A stretch of 25,739 nt of DNA from Bacillota bacterium. GTDB taxonomy: Bacteria > Bacillota > Clostridia > Lachnospirales > Lachnospiraceae. Position 1 is the first letter of the stretch. Every line of letters begins with the position of its first letter. Of the stretch, positions 7,567-15,204 are shown piece by piece. A program made the translations under genes and the position numbers. Under the pieces are notes generated by a model that did no database searches, had not been told where the DNA came from, and saw only the letters and a list, made by a program, of their open reading frames with translations. Location: positions 1 through 25,739 of the forward strand of contig JAEWEO010000274.1 in NCBI GenBank assembly GCA_023389295.1. Reading direction: 5' to 3'.

Positions 7567-8229
7567 TTATAATATCCGAATATTATTTACGGAACCTGTT
7601 TCATGAAACTCTGTCCACTCGCAAATATTTACAGCATGATCACCAATACGTTCAAAATACTTCGCTATCATTAAGATATCTACGCACTGGTCTACATGAT
7701 CATTGGAAGCACGTAAAATGTTTGCTACTTCTTCTTTTACCTGATCAAATAGATCATCCACGACATCATCCTTTTTCATTGTAGCTCTGGCAGCTTCCGT
7801 ATTAAGGGCTGTAAATGCATTGACAGCGTCATGAACCATTTCTTTTGCAACTCTTCCCATTTCCGGAATATGTTTCACCAGGTTATATATGGTGTCTCTT
7901 TTCTCTCTTAAAATCAGTTCTGCAATATCTGCAGCATGATCTCCAATTCGTTCCATATCGGTTACTACTTTAAGAGCTGTTGTTACAACTCTTAAGTCTC
8001 TAGCAACCGGTTGTTGCTTTAAAATTAGTGAAAGGCATCTGGATTCAATTGTTTTTTCTATATCATTAATATTTCTATCGCCTTGAATAATCTCCTTTGC
8101 AAGAGCTTCATTCTGATCTTCAAAAGCAATTAGTGTTTTTTCAATTGCATCTTCAATCAAATGCCCCATTTCATTGAGATTATCCCGTAGCAGGTTCAAT
8201 TCATGTTCAAAACTAAGTCTGGCTGTCAT
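7567..8229 (-). CDS. phoU: Phosphate transport regulator PhoU
   Basis: PhoU links the state of the PstSCAB transporter to the PhoR kinase and dampens phosphate uptake. The 220-aa length is typical. The protein is an all-helical tandem repeat; both metal-binding signatures are visible, ERIGDHAADIAE near residue 90 and ERIGDHAVNICEW near residue 195, each with the E-x3-D pattern that coordinates iron or zinc clusters on the surface. The start ATG at 8229 is preceded by GGGAGG. It lies between pstB and phoB on the same strand, the standard place. Cytoplasmic and membrane-associated through its partners. Confidence 0.97.
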   Translation of the reverse strand: MTARLSFEHELNLLRDNLNEMGHLIEDAIEKTLIAFEDQNEALAKEIIQGDRNINDIEKTIESRCLSLILKQQPVARDLRVVTTALKVVTDMERIGDHAADIAELILREKRDTIYNLVKHIPEMGRVAKEMVHDAVNAFTALNTEAARATMKKDDVVDDLFDQVKEEVANILRASNDHVDQCVDILMIAKYFERIGDHAVNICEWTEFHETGSVNNIRIL

Positions 8230-8287
8230 ATTAATTACCTCCCTATATCCATATTATAGTAGTTATGAAATCACATGTCAAATTCCA

Positions 8288-9046
8288 TCAACCGAATCTT
8301 CCTGTGATGTAATCCTCGGTTCTCTTATCCGTTGGTCTTGTAAATAGTGTATCTGTCGGAGCAAATTCTACTACTTCACCCACTAAGAAAAATGCAGTAT
8401 AGTCTGATATTCTGGCTGCTTGTTGCATATTATGAGTAACAATTGCAACCGTATATTTTTCTTTCAATTCCGACATCAAATCTTCTATTTTTAATGTTGA
8501 AATTGGGTCCAGTGCTGAGGTTGGCTCATCCATAAGGATAATCTCCGGCTCAACAGCTAATGCTCTCGCAATACATAATCTTTGTTGTTGACCGCCGGAT
8601 AGACTTAGTCCAGATTTCTTCAATCGATCCTTTACTTCATCAAACAGTGCAGCACCAATAAGACTTTCTTCAACTATCTCATCAAGTCTTGCTTTTGATT
8701 TAATTCCATGAATTCTAGGTCCATAGGCAACATTATCATAGATTGACATAGGAAATGGATTTGGTTGCTGGAATACCATACCCACTTTTTTACGTAAAAG
8801 CGTTGTATCTACTCTTGGATCATAGATGTTTTCTCCATCAAGCAGAACCTCCCCCTCTATCTTAACTCCATCGACTAAATCATTCATTCGATTCAAGGTT
8901 TTTAGAAAGGTCGATTTGCCGCATCCGGAGGGACCAATAAAAGCCGTGATAGATTTTTCCTTTATATTCATATTCACACCTTTTAAAGCGTGATTTGTTC
9001 CATAATAAAGATGCAAATCCTTTGTTACTATTTTATCTTTAATCAT
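8288..9046 (-). CDS. pstB: Phosphate ABC transporter ATP-binding protein PstB
   Basis: PstB is the ATPase of the high-affinity phosphate importer. With the start at 9046 it has 252 residues, the normal size. Motifs: Walker A GPSGCGKST (38-46), Q-loop in FQQPNPFPMSIYDN (a PstB hallmark), ABC signature LSGGQ (149-153), Walker B ILMDEP (170-175), and the H-loop histidine in VTHNMQQA. An in-frame TTG at 9058 gives four more residues but lies inside the ribosome binding site GGAGGAA, so the ATG at 9046, starting MIKDKIV, is the likely real start. It is 69 bp after pstA and 58 bp before phoU, all on the same strand. Confidence 0.97.
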   Translation of the reverse strand: MIKDKIVTKDLHLYYGTNHALKGVNMNIKEKSITAFIGPSGCGKSTFLKTLNRMNDLVDGVKIEGEVLLDGENIYDPRVDTTLLRKKVGMVFQQPNPFPMSIYDNVAYGPRIHGIKSKARLDEIVEESLIGAALFDEVKDRLKKSGLSLSGGQQQRLCIARALAVEPEIILMDEPTSALDPISTLKIEDLMSELKEKYTVAIVTHNMQQAARISDYTAFFLVGEVVEFAPTDTLFTRPTDKRTEDYITGRFG

Positions 9047-9115
9047 AATTTCCTCCAAACCGTTTTATTCAACTATTATAAGTAAATCTCTTATCTTCCA
9101 AAGTTAACGGTGTTC

Positions 9116-9997
9116 TTATTTATTAACATTAAACTTACGTGACAGATACTTTGTCAGTAGATTAATACAAAATACAATAACTAATAATATAAATGCTATT
9201 CCAAAAGCATCTTGATATTCTGCTTTCTCCATACTTAAGAAAAGCTGAATCGTAAGTGTTCCACCCGGTTGTAAAACCTTTTCAACGAGACCTTCTCCGT
9301 AGTTACCAAACTTCGGAAGCAAATATCCACTACCTGCCGTAAATAATAGAGCCGCCGACTCTCCAACAATACGTCCAATGGATAATATAATACCTGTAAT
9401 AATTCCTGGCATAGCAGAAGGCAATAAGATAGTACGAATCATATACCATTTTGTTGCTCCGATACCGAGAGCACCACTACGATAACTACTAGGTACTGTT
9501 TTTAATGCTTCCTGTGTATTTCTAGTTATTAGAGGTAGTATCATAAGTACCAATGTAAATGAACCGGTTAGGATGGAATATCCTAATTTTAAAGTATTAC
9601 CAAAGAATACATAACCAAATAAACCAAAGATAATGGAAGGAATGCCCGCTAAGGTCTCAGTAGTAAACTCAATCAAACGAACAATTTTACCGGGCTTAGC
9701 ATACTCATTTAAATAGATTGCGGAACCCACTCCAAAGGGAATGGCTATTAATAGGGTTATAATGATAATGTATAAGGTATTAACTATGTTACCTGCAATA
9801 CCAAATGTACCTTTAATTGTACTTGGGACTGTAGTTAAAAAGGACCAGCTAATACTGGATATCCCACGAAATGCCACATAGCCTACGATACCGGCTAATA
9901 ATAAAATAGAAATGGATGCACAGAAATATATTAATATATGTGTTACTGCATCCAGTGGTCGGCGACGTTTGTCATAGATACTTTTAGCGATCGGCAT
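9116..9997 (-). CDS. pstA: Phosphate ABC transporter permease PstA
   Basis: PstA is one of two membrane subunits forming the phosphate channel. The 293-aa protein has about six hydrophobic helices and the binding-protein-dependent permease motif in the cytoplasmic loop (GIGATKWYMIRTILLPSAMPGIIT region), which contacts PstB. The segment GRIVGESAALLFTAG is characteristic of PstA, as opposed to GRAIGEAMA of PstC. The ATG at 9997 overlaps the end of pstC by 14 bp and its ribosome binding site GGAGG lies inside pstC, so the two subunits are translationally coupled. Complete, no missing segments seen. Confidence 0.96.
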   Translation of the reverse strand: MPIAKSIYDKRRRPLDAVTHILIYFCASISILLLAGIVGYVAFRGISSISWSFLTTVPSTIKGTFGIAGNIVNTLYIIIITLLIAIPFGVGSAIYLNEYAKPGKIVRLIEFTTETLAGIPSIIFGLFGYVFFGNTLKLGYSILTGSFTLVLMILPLITRNTQEALKTVPSSYRSGALGIGATKWYMIRTILLPSAMPGIITGIILSIGRIVGESAALLFTAGSGYLLPKFGNYGEGLVEKVLQPGGTLTIQLFLSMEKAEYQDAFGIAFILLVIVFCINLLTKYLSRKFNVNK

Positions 9998-10922
9998 CTT
10001 CTTTTCCTCCCTTCATAATTTTATTAAGGGCTAGATTGATTAGCATAATGAAGATAAACAATACAAGGCCTATCGTAAATAATACTCTCTTATGGGTATC
10101 TGCTGCATAAGACATTTCACTTACAACAGCTGTTGTTAAGAATCTTACTGAATTAAAAGGTAGCGGAATATTAGCTCCATTACCTGCTACTAAGCTAATT
10201 GCCATAGCTTCACCAATGGCTCTACCAACACCCAGCACTACAGCCGTCATAATACCGGATTTTGCCGCCGGTAAAATCACTTTAAAGATAGTCTGAATAT
10301 GTGTTGCTCCAAGAGCAAGCGATGCTTGTTTATAATGCTTTGGAACAGCTTTTAGTGACGCTTCACTTATGTTAATTACCGTTGGTAATATCATGATGGC
10401 CAACACCAATACTGCAGAGACTAAGTTGGAGCCTCCCGTAAACTGATGTGTTGTAGAATCTTTAAATAATGCCATCTCTATTTTATAAATAAAAGGATTA
10501 AGTAATAAGATACCCAGTAGACCGTAAACAACGGAAGGAATACCTGCTAATAATTCTACTGCCGGTTTTACAATAGCAGCTAATCCTTTTGGTGCCGTCT
10601 CTGCCAAAAAGACCGCTGTTAATACTCCTATTGGTACTCCAATCAAAATTGCTAAAAAGGTACCAAAAATAGAGGTTAAAATAACATAAAAGATACCAAA
10701 GCTAGGTTCAGCTGCATTCGGTTTCCATACTGTACCAAATAAAATCTCTTTTAAACCTACTTCAAAGATAGCAGGTGTGCCGCTAATAATCATGTATAAT
10801 GTAATTGAGAAAACGGCAAGTACCGCAAAAAAGGCACTTGCAATAAAAATCCACTCGGCAACCTTTTCTACGGTATTCTTTGTCTTATGACTCCCTATTA
10901 TGGAGAAACTTTTTTCACTCAT
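9984..10922 (-). CDS. pstC: Phosphate ABC transporter permease PstC
   Basis: This 312-aa protein is the second membrane subunit of the phosphate importer. An N-terminal helix (about 24-48) is followed by the permease domain with five more hydrophobic helices; LAGIPSVVYGLLGILLL and the coupling-loop segment LGATHIQTIFKVILPAAKSGIMT are family hallmarks, and GRAIGEAMAISLVAGN marks PstC. The ATG follows TAGGAGAC. It begins 23 bp after pstS and overlaps pstA by 14 bp. Confidence 0.96.
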   Translation of the reverse strand: MSEKSFSIIGSHKTKNTVEKVAEWIFIASAFFAVLAVFSITLYMIISGTPAIFEVGLKEILFGTVWKPNAAEPSFGIFYVILTSIFGTFLAILIGVPIGVLTAVFLAETAPKGLAAIVKPAVELLAGIPSVVYGLLGILLLNPFIYKIEMALFKDSTTHQFTGGSNLVSAVLVLAIMILPTVINISEASLKAVPKHYKQASLALGATHIQTIFKVILPAAKSGIMTAVVLGVGRAIGEAMAISLVAGNGANIPLPFNSVRFLTTAVVSEMSYAADTHKRVLFTIGLVLFIFIMLINLALNKIMKGGKEDADR

Positions 10923-10945
10923 TTTGTCTCCTATCCTATTACGAA

Positions 10946-11848
10946 TTAGTCAACATTAATCAAGCCTACGGACTTAATTAATTCTCTTCCTTCATCTGAT
11001 TTTAAAAACTCAAAGAATGCTTTTACAACTTCATTCTGTTCTGATATTTCACCTACGGTAGCCATTACAAAAGGTCTACTTAAGAGGTAACTTCCACCTT
11101 TGATATTTTCTTCTGTAGGTTCTACACCATCGATACTAATTGCTATTACACTATCATCGATAACATCCAGTGAAACATATCCAATTGCTCCTGGTGTAGA
11201 AGCAACTTTAGCCATTACACCACCTGTACTGTTAATTTCATTAGAGTAATTTGCAAGGTCTTCAATCTCTAGTAATTCCTCAAAAGCACCTCTGGTACCG
11301 GAACCGGATTCTCTACCTACTACAACGATTGGTTGCTTAGCTCCACCTACTTGACTCCAGTTGTTAATTTCACCTTTATAAATTTGAACCAGCTGATCCT
11401 TTGTTAGGTTCGTAATGCTATTCGCTTTATCTGTAATTACGGCAATACCATCAATAGCAACAATATTTTCAATTGCACCGGCACTTTTTTCACTATCCTT
11501 TAAGTTTCTGGATGCGTTACCGATATTAACCGTTCCGTTTAATACTGCTTCTACTCCGGCACTGGAACCAATGAACTCTGCGGATACCATGACTTTAGGA
11601 TATTTATTCATAAATGCTTCCCCTGCTGAATTTGACAGCTTCTCCATAGAAGTCGACCCTGCGATTGTAATTGTTCCGCTTAAATTGTTGTTATCATTAT
11701 TTGCCTGACTATTGTTATCGTTAACTGTGTCTCCTGCCTGACTATTGTTATCACTATCAGAACTCTGGTTAGAGCATGCACTAAATACAATGGTTAATAA
11801 GAATAGTACTGTAAATAATACTGTAATCTTTCTAATATTCCTCTTCAT
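10946..11848 (-). CDS. pstS: Phosphate-binding lipoprotein PstS
   Basis: PstS captures phosphate outside the membrane and delivers it to PstCA. The 300-aa precursor has a lipoprotein signal peptide ending in the lipobox FSAC, with C25 as the lipidated cysteine. A low-complexity Asn/Asp/Gln/Ser linker (about 26-57) follows, then the binding domain beginning TITIAGSTSMEKL, whose Thr/Ser residues bind phosphate, and the conserved segment VGRESGSGTRGAFEEL (Arg and Ser/Thr ligands) in the second half. The linker DNA has an 18-bp direct repeat (11702-11719 and 11735-11752). It is the first gene of the operon, preceded by a three-copy Pho box, as expected for a phosphate-starvation gene. Start ATG follows AAGGAGAG. 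Confidence 0.97.
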   Translation of the reverse strand: MKRNIRKITVLFTVLFLLTIVFSACSNQSSDSDNNSQAGDTVNDNNSQANNDNNNLSGTITIAGSTSMEKLSNSAGEAFMNKYPKVMVSAEFIGSSAGVEAVLNGTVNIGNASRNLKDSEKSAGAIENIVAIDGIAVITDKANSITNLTKDQLVQIYKGEINNWSQVGGAKQPIVVVGRESGSGTRGAFEELLEIEDLANYSNEINSTGGVMAKVASTPGAIGYVSLDVIDDSVIAISIDGVEPTEENIKGGSYLLSRPFVMATVGEISEQNEVVKAFFEFLKSDEGRELIKSVGLINVD

Positions 11849-11927
11849 ATTTCTCTCCTTAATTTTTATTCTTTATTCTTTACAATAAAAAAATAACATA
11901 TATCAAAGTTTCAAGATATCGCGTTTT

Positions 11928-11955
11928 TGTATTGTTTTTGTAAAATTTTTGTGAA
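11928..11955 (-). promoter_or_regulatory. Pho box: three hexamers at 11-bp period upstream of pstS
   Basis: On the minus strand TTCACA, TTTACA and AATACA occur at an exact 11-bp period (plus coordinates 11950-11955, 11939-11944, 11928-11933), each separated by five A-rich bases. This matches the TT(A/T/C)ACA direct-repeat sites bound by the Gram-positive PhoP/PhoB regulator. A possible -10 (GATATC, 11915-11920) follows seven bp after the last repeat, about 70 bp before the pstS start. A fourth repeat, common in Bacillus, is not evident on either side. Confidence 0.85.
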
Positions 11956-12167
11956 GTCACCAAACTTCTCTGCTATAGTGATATTATTCATAATTTTGAT
12001 TTATCTATTCTACTATCTCAAATTACTAAGTGATAAATTATTACAAATTCTCTTCATTCGTAAAATAATTTAAATAGCTATATAGTTCTCAAAAAATTAA
12101 AGAGATATTACCAATTAGTCATATGAAGAATTGATTGATAAAACCATGATATATTTGCAAAGTATGA

Positions 12168-12197
12168 TTGACAAATAACCTATTATTAAATTATAAT
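12168..12197 (+). promoter_or_regulatory. Promoter of the tetR gene
   Basis: TTGACA (12168-12173) and TATAAT (12192-12197) are both perfect vegetative consensus hexamers with an 18-bp spacer. They sit 33 bp before the TetR start codon. The last T of the -10 is also the first base of the operator-like palindrome, so a repressor bound there would block RNA polymerase. Confidence 0.85.
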
Positions 12198-12215
12198 GAA
12201 CATAGTTCAGTTTGA
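12197..12215 (+). promoter_or_regulatory. TetR operator copy 1 (autoregulatory site)
   Basis: TGAACATAGTTCAGTTTGA contains the 13-bp inverted repeat TGAAC-ATA-GTTCA. The same 19-bp element recurs inverted at 12829-12847 with one mismatch. Placement between the -10 and the ribosome binding site of tetR is typical of autorepression. Confidence 0.8.
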
Positions 12216-12229
12216 AAGGAAAAAGTATA

Positions 12230-12787
12230 ATGAACATTAGTATTACATCAAGAGAGTCCATCCTTGCAGTTAGTACAAGAATAGCGACTGAACAAGGTTT
12301 ACAATCCATTAATATGCGCTCTGTGGCTGCAGCCTGTAATGTAGCTGTCGGATCAGTTTATAACTATTTTCCTTCGAAGGCAGACCTTATTGCTGCAACC
12401 ATAGAGAACGTATGGAAAAGTGTATTTCATCTAGCAGGGAATAATGATGATATGCGCGATTTTACAGAACATGTGAAGTGGATTTTTGAAAGCGTCCGTA
12501 AAGGCTCCGATAAATATCCTTCCTTTTTTACCTTACACTCTATGAGTTTTGCTGATGTGGAAAAAACAAAAGGCCGTCAGGTTATGAATCAATATTTTTA
12601 TCACATTAAAAGCAGTTTACTAGAGACCCTTCAAAAGGATAATAAAGTCCGTACAGATGCTTTTCGTGATGATTTTCCTCCGGAACCTTTTGTAGATTTT
12701 GTTTTTTCCATCCTGATCACTTTACTTATGAAGAACGAAACAACATGCGAGCTTCTTCTGGAAATGATCCGTCGTTGTATCTACTAA
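12230..12787 (+). CDS. TetR-family transcriptional regulator
   Basis: This 185-aa protein has the N-terminal TetR DNA-binding domain: a helix from about residue 6 (ESILAVSTRIATEQG) and the helix-turn-helix MRSVAAACNVAVGSVYNYFPSKADLI (29-54), whose VYNYFPSK end is the family hallmark. The rest is a helical ligand-binding and dimerisation domain that I cannot assign to an inducer. The chosen ATG at 12230 follows AAAGGA with a 9-base gap; an in-frame TTG at 12212 lies within the ribosome binding site and is rejected. Operator-like repeats lie in its own promoter and in front of the downstream seven-TM gene, so it probably represses both. A hairpin follows its stop. Such regulators usually sense small hydrophobic molecules, but nothing here shows which. 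Confidence 0.93.
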   Translation: MNISITSRESILAVSTRIATEQGLQSINMRSVAAACNVAVGSVYNYFPSKADLIAATIENVWKSVFHLAGNNDDMRDFTEHVKWIFESVRKGSDKYPSFFTLHSMSFADVEKTKGRQVMNQYFYHIKSSLLETLQKDNKVRTDAFRDDFPPEPFVDFVFSILITLLMKNETTCELLLEMIRRCIY

Positions 12788-12798
12788 TAAATGTAATA

Positions 12799-12818
12799 AT
12801 CCGCCTATTAGGGCGGAT
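12799..12818 (+). terminator. GC-rich hairpin after tetR
   Basis: ATCCGCC and GGCGGAT form a 7-bp stem with a 6-base loop, 12 bp after the tetR stop. It is GC-rich for this region but is followed by TAAAAAATG rather than a T run on the plus strand, so it may be only a partial or pausing terminator. Confidence 0.4.
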
Positions 12819-12828
12819 AAAAAATGAA

Positions 12829-12847
12829 TCAAACTGAACTTTGTTCA
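12829..12847 (-). promoter_or_regulatory. TetR operator copy 2, before the seven-TM gene
   Basis: Read on the minus strand this is TGAACAAAGTTCAGTTTGA, identical to copy 1 except for one base in the spacer of the palindrome. It overlaps the expected -35 region of a promoter whose -10 could be TATAAT at 12859-12864. Repetition of a 19-bp element at both promoters is strong evidence of a shared regulator. Confidence 0.8.
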
Positions 12848-12883
12848 CTTTATATTTCTATAATTAACATAGAAATATAAAGT
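12847..12883. repeat. 15-bp perfect inverted repeat in the leader of the seven-TM gene
   Basis: ACTTTATATTTCTAT (12847-12861) is exactly complementary to 12869-12883, with a 7-base loop. It starts at the last base of operator copy 2 and contains the putative -10 TATAAT (12859-12864). It could be a second protein-binding site, or an RNA hairpin if transcription starts upstream. Confidence 0.6.
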
Positions 12884-12922
12884 CTCAAAAATTAAATATT
12901 ATAAAGAAAAGGGGAATAATTT

Positions 12923-13600
12923 ATGCAAGCTATTATGGAAACTTTGTTTGATACCGTATATTTATTTACTGTTATTTTGATTGGTATTACAATGATACGA
13001 AAAAGTAATGGTAACCGACAATATCTTTTATTTGGCATTATGGCCGTAACACTTGGTGCCGGTGATGCCTTCCATCTAATTCCACGTGCTTACGCACTCT
13101 GTACAACCGGACTTGAAAACTATACCTTCGCACTAGGTATGGGTAAATTTATCACGTCTATTACTATGACGGTATTTTACATCCTACTCTATTATGTATG
13201 GCGATTACGCTACAAGATTGAGGGCAGGAGCAAACTTACAATTACCATGTATATACTTGCCATACTCCGTATTGTCCTATGTCTTTTCCCACAAAACGCC
13301 TGGACAAATGCAGAAGCTCCTCTGTCATGGGGCATATATCGAAACCTTCCTTTTGCGGTAATGGGTATTCTCGTAATTCTTCTGTTTTATCAAAGTGCGA
13401 GTAAAACATCCGACCATGCCTTCAAATATATGTGGCTGACGATCGTACTAAGCTTTGCTTTTTATATTCCCGTTGTATTATTTGCGGATACCATTCCCAT
13501 CATAGGGGTTTTGATGATACCCAAAACCTGTGCTTATGTTTGGACTGTATTGATTGGTTTTAATGAAATGAGAAATAAAAAAAATATGAAATTAACTTAA
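12923..13600 (+). CDS. Seven-TM integral membrane protein, unknown family
   Basis: I do not recognise this 225-aa protein. Its hydrophobicity suggests seven helices at about 6-25, 33-52, 76-95, 104-123, 142-159, 168-188 and 191-213, with a short basic cytoplasmic tail. Notable polar residues near the membrane are GDAFHLIPR (47-55) after helix 2, WGIYRNLPF (136-144) before helix 5, and a lysine (K201) in helix 7. There is no signal peptide apart from helix 1 and no known transporter or enzyme motif I can name. The start follows AAAAGGGGA. It is preceded by an operator matching that of the neighbouring TetR gene and followed by a strong terminator, so it forms its own transcript under that repressor. 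A transporter, a lipid-active enzyme or a sensor are all possible. Confidence 0.85.
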   Translation: MQAIMETLFDTVYLFTVILIGITMIRKSNGNRQYLLFGIMAVTLGAGDAFHLIPRAYALCTTGLENYTFALGMGKFITSITMTVFYILLYYVWRLRYKIEGRSKLTITMYILAILRIVLCLFPQNAWTNAEAPLSWGIYRNLPFAVMGILVILLFYQSASKTSDHAFKYMWLTIVLSFAFYIPVVLFADTIPIIGVLMIPKTCAYVWTVLIGFNEMRNKKNMKLT

Positions 13601-13666
13601 ATGAAAACTTCAGATGAATAAATAAGATTATAACCGCTTGGTAGTACTATATTATCATGAAAAACG

Positions 13667-13714
13667 AGAGAAGCTGAAAACCTTAGACATAGTGGGTTTT
13701 CAGCTTCTCTTTTT
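13667..13714. terminator. Bidirectional terminator between the seven-TM gene and tRNA-Arg
   Basis: A perfect 16-bp stem (13667-13682 with 13695-13710) has a 12-base loop. On the plus strand it ends in TTTTT, terminating the seven-TM transcript; on the minus strand it is followed by CGTTTTT and serves the tRNA, which ends just before it. Confidence 0.92.
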
Positions 13715-13716
13715 AA

Positions 13717-13788
13717 CACCCCCAGTAGGAATCGAACCTACATCTGACCCTTAGGAGGGGCCTGTTATATCCATTTAACTATGAGGGC
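13717..13788 (-). tRNA. tRNA-Arg(CCU)
   Basis: On the minus strand the sequence folds as a complete tRNA: acceptor GCCCTCA with TGGGGGT (one G-U pair at position 1-72), D-arm with TGGAT, anticodon stem GGCCC/GGGTC and loop CTCCTAA, giving anticodon CCU (arginine, codon AGG), and T-arm with GGTTCGATTCC. The discriminator is G and no CCA is encoded. Length is 72 bases. A terminator follows at once. Confidence 0.95.
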
Positions 13789-14010
13789 ATATTTCTAATA
13801 TTAAAATTATCTTTATAACATTATCTGTTGCCATTACCTTTGGAAGTTAGTAATCTATCCTATTTTATTTCAATAAAGCAACAATGATATTCTACTATTT
13901 TCAATTCGGTAAGTCAAGCCAATTTAAATACCTAACATTAAATACTCCCTATAAGGTATGAAGCCAGCGAAACATTTTATATCATATAGAATGTGCTTTC
14001 CTACACGATA
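13789..14010. other. Intergenic stretch, nothing recognised
   Basis: AT-rich spacer between the tRNA-Arg start and the terminator of the next minus-strand gene. The tRNA promoter should lie in the first 50 bp but I cannot define it confidently. No ORF with a ribosome binding site was seen. Confidence 0.5.
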
Positions 14011-14040
14011 AAAAAGGAAACAGATAAATCTGCTTCCCTT
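14011..14040 (-). terminator. Terminator of the DUF3881-like gene
   Basis: An imperfect hairpin (AAGGAAACAGA, TAAA loop, TCTGCTTCCCTT) follows the stop codon by a few bases; on the minus strand it leads into TTTTTATCG. The hairpin resembles the one after trxA, and the mismatch in the stem makes it weaker. Confidence 0.65.
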
Positions 14041-14045
14041 CCATT

Positions 14046-14939
14046 CTATTCATCTTTAACTTGTTCCGAAAATGCGACACTTCCCTGAATCCAGATGTTT
14101 CCCTTAAATCTTCTTCCTACTAAGGGCTCTCCAAGTAAATCCTGTTTATTTATACACAAACGGAAGTTTATCTCATTACATACCAGTTGCAAATCATAGA
14201 TTTCTTCCTTTGTAATTGGATTTTCTATTAAATTGCACTCCGTAATCGTTGCTATTATACTATAATTATCAGATTCAGATCCAAAGGGAATAAAGGAGGT
14301 ATCAACGATAGAATAAATATCCTCTTTCTTTGCTCTTCTTGATATCATTGCATAGGTATCAATATCATCGATAGTCAAACTATCAATTGCATCCTGATTT
14401 CCCTTTTTTGCTTCTGCGATGAGTTTATTACGATGTTTTGTCTCTGCGCTAATATTTCGTACCTGTACCTCATCCATTTCAATGGGTAAAAGTATTCTAC
14501 CATCCAGTGACAGTGCTGCCAATGTAACGGAAAATGGAGTGCCCATGGGCATATTCTGTTTCTTCTTCTCAAGAAAATCGATTACGTTCTGTAGATAAAA
14601 GATTAAGGATACACCTAACCTATAATCATCACACATTCCCGTATATGCTTCTGAATCCACTCTTTTATTAATACCAACCTCTTCCCTTGTGCTTACATAT
14701 TGACCATACAAGCAGGGAAAATAATGTTCCATATAAAACTTACCTTCTTCATCCTTCTCACCACGTAATGTAATTCCCATACCTTCTGCTAATTCCATTG
14801 TGATTTCAGAAAGATTTCCCTTCATATGTTCCACGGATTGTGTTTTGGTTGCATTTTCCGTAACCATATCGATTAACTGATTTAATTCCATTCTATTATT
14901 AATATTACTAAATCCGATTGCTCTTAAATAACTATGCAT
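14046..14939 (-). CDS. DUF3881-like protein of Lachnospiraceae
   Basis: The 297-aa product begins MHSYLRAIGFSNI, which I associate with DUF3881, a cytoplasmic family of unknown function found mainly in Lachnospiraceae; this is from memory and was not checked by profile search. There is no signal peptide or transmembrane helix. The protein is mixed alpha/beta with an acidic middle, and the C-terminal third (NPITKEEIYDLQLVCNEINFRLCINKQDLLGEPLVGRRFKGNIWIQG) looks like a small beta-barrel domain. The ATG at 14939 is preceded by GGAAGTGA, close to the full anti-Shine-Dalgarno complement; an upstream in-frame ATG at 14954 lacks such a site. It is a single-gene transcript with its own terminator. 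Function cannot be assigned. Confidence 0.85.
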   Translation of the reverse strand: MHSYLRAIGFSNINNRMELNQLIDMVTENATKTQSVEHMKGNLSEITMELAEGMGITLRGEKDEEGKFYMEHYFPCLYGQYVSTREEVGINKRVDSEAYTGMCDDYRLGVSLIFYLQNVIDFLEKKKQNMPMGTPFSVTLAALSLDGRILLPIEMDEVQVRNISAETKHRNKLIAEAKKGNQDAIDSLTIDDIDTYAMISRRAKKEDIYSIVDTSFIPFGSESDNYSIIATITECNLIENPITKEEIYDLQLVCNEINFRLCINKQDLLGEPLVGRRFKGNIWIQGSVAFSEQVKDE

Positions 14940-15204
14940 TTTTCTCACTTCCATTCATAACCGATACACTCTTTATATTCTACGTTATTAAGCCTAAATT
15001 CATGTAATAATTATTTATATCATATTTTACTTACTATGACAAGTATTCATATGAAAACTGTCTCAAATCATTGATATATCAGTATGTTTATGATTTATTG
15101 ACTTTAAAACGGTATTAATTATATTATATCCACTTTTCCTAATAATCTTAATTTCCTAATCCACAAAATAGTGTATTCATCCACTGAAAATGTTCATTGT
15201 TTTA

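Noticed and set aside
12115..12309. 64-codon minus-strand ORF over the tetR promoter
   Set aside because: It overlaps the consensus promoter, operator and start of tetR on the other strand, and has no ribosome binding site or domain.
12923..13600. Seven TM helices with a lysine in helix 7 suggest a rhodopsin-like retinal protein
   Set aside because: The helix-7 context (MIPKTCAYVW) lacks the aspartate-x3-lysine pattern, helix 3 has no acidic counter-ion, and nothing nearby makes retinal. The lysine alone is not evidence.
15160..15175. DnaA-box-like TAATCCACA
   Set aside because: Single site with one mismatch and no cluster; not evidence of an origin.
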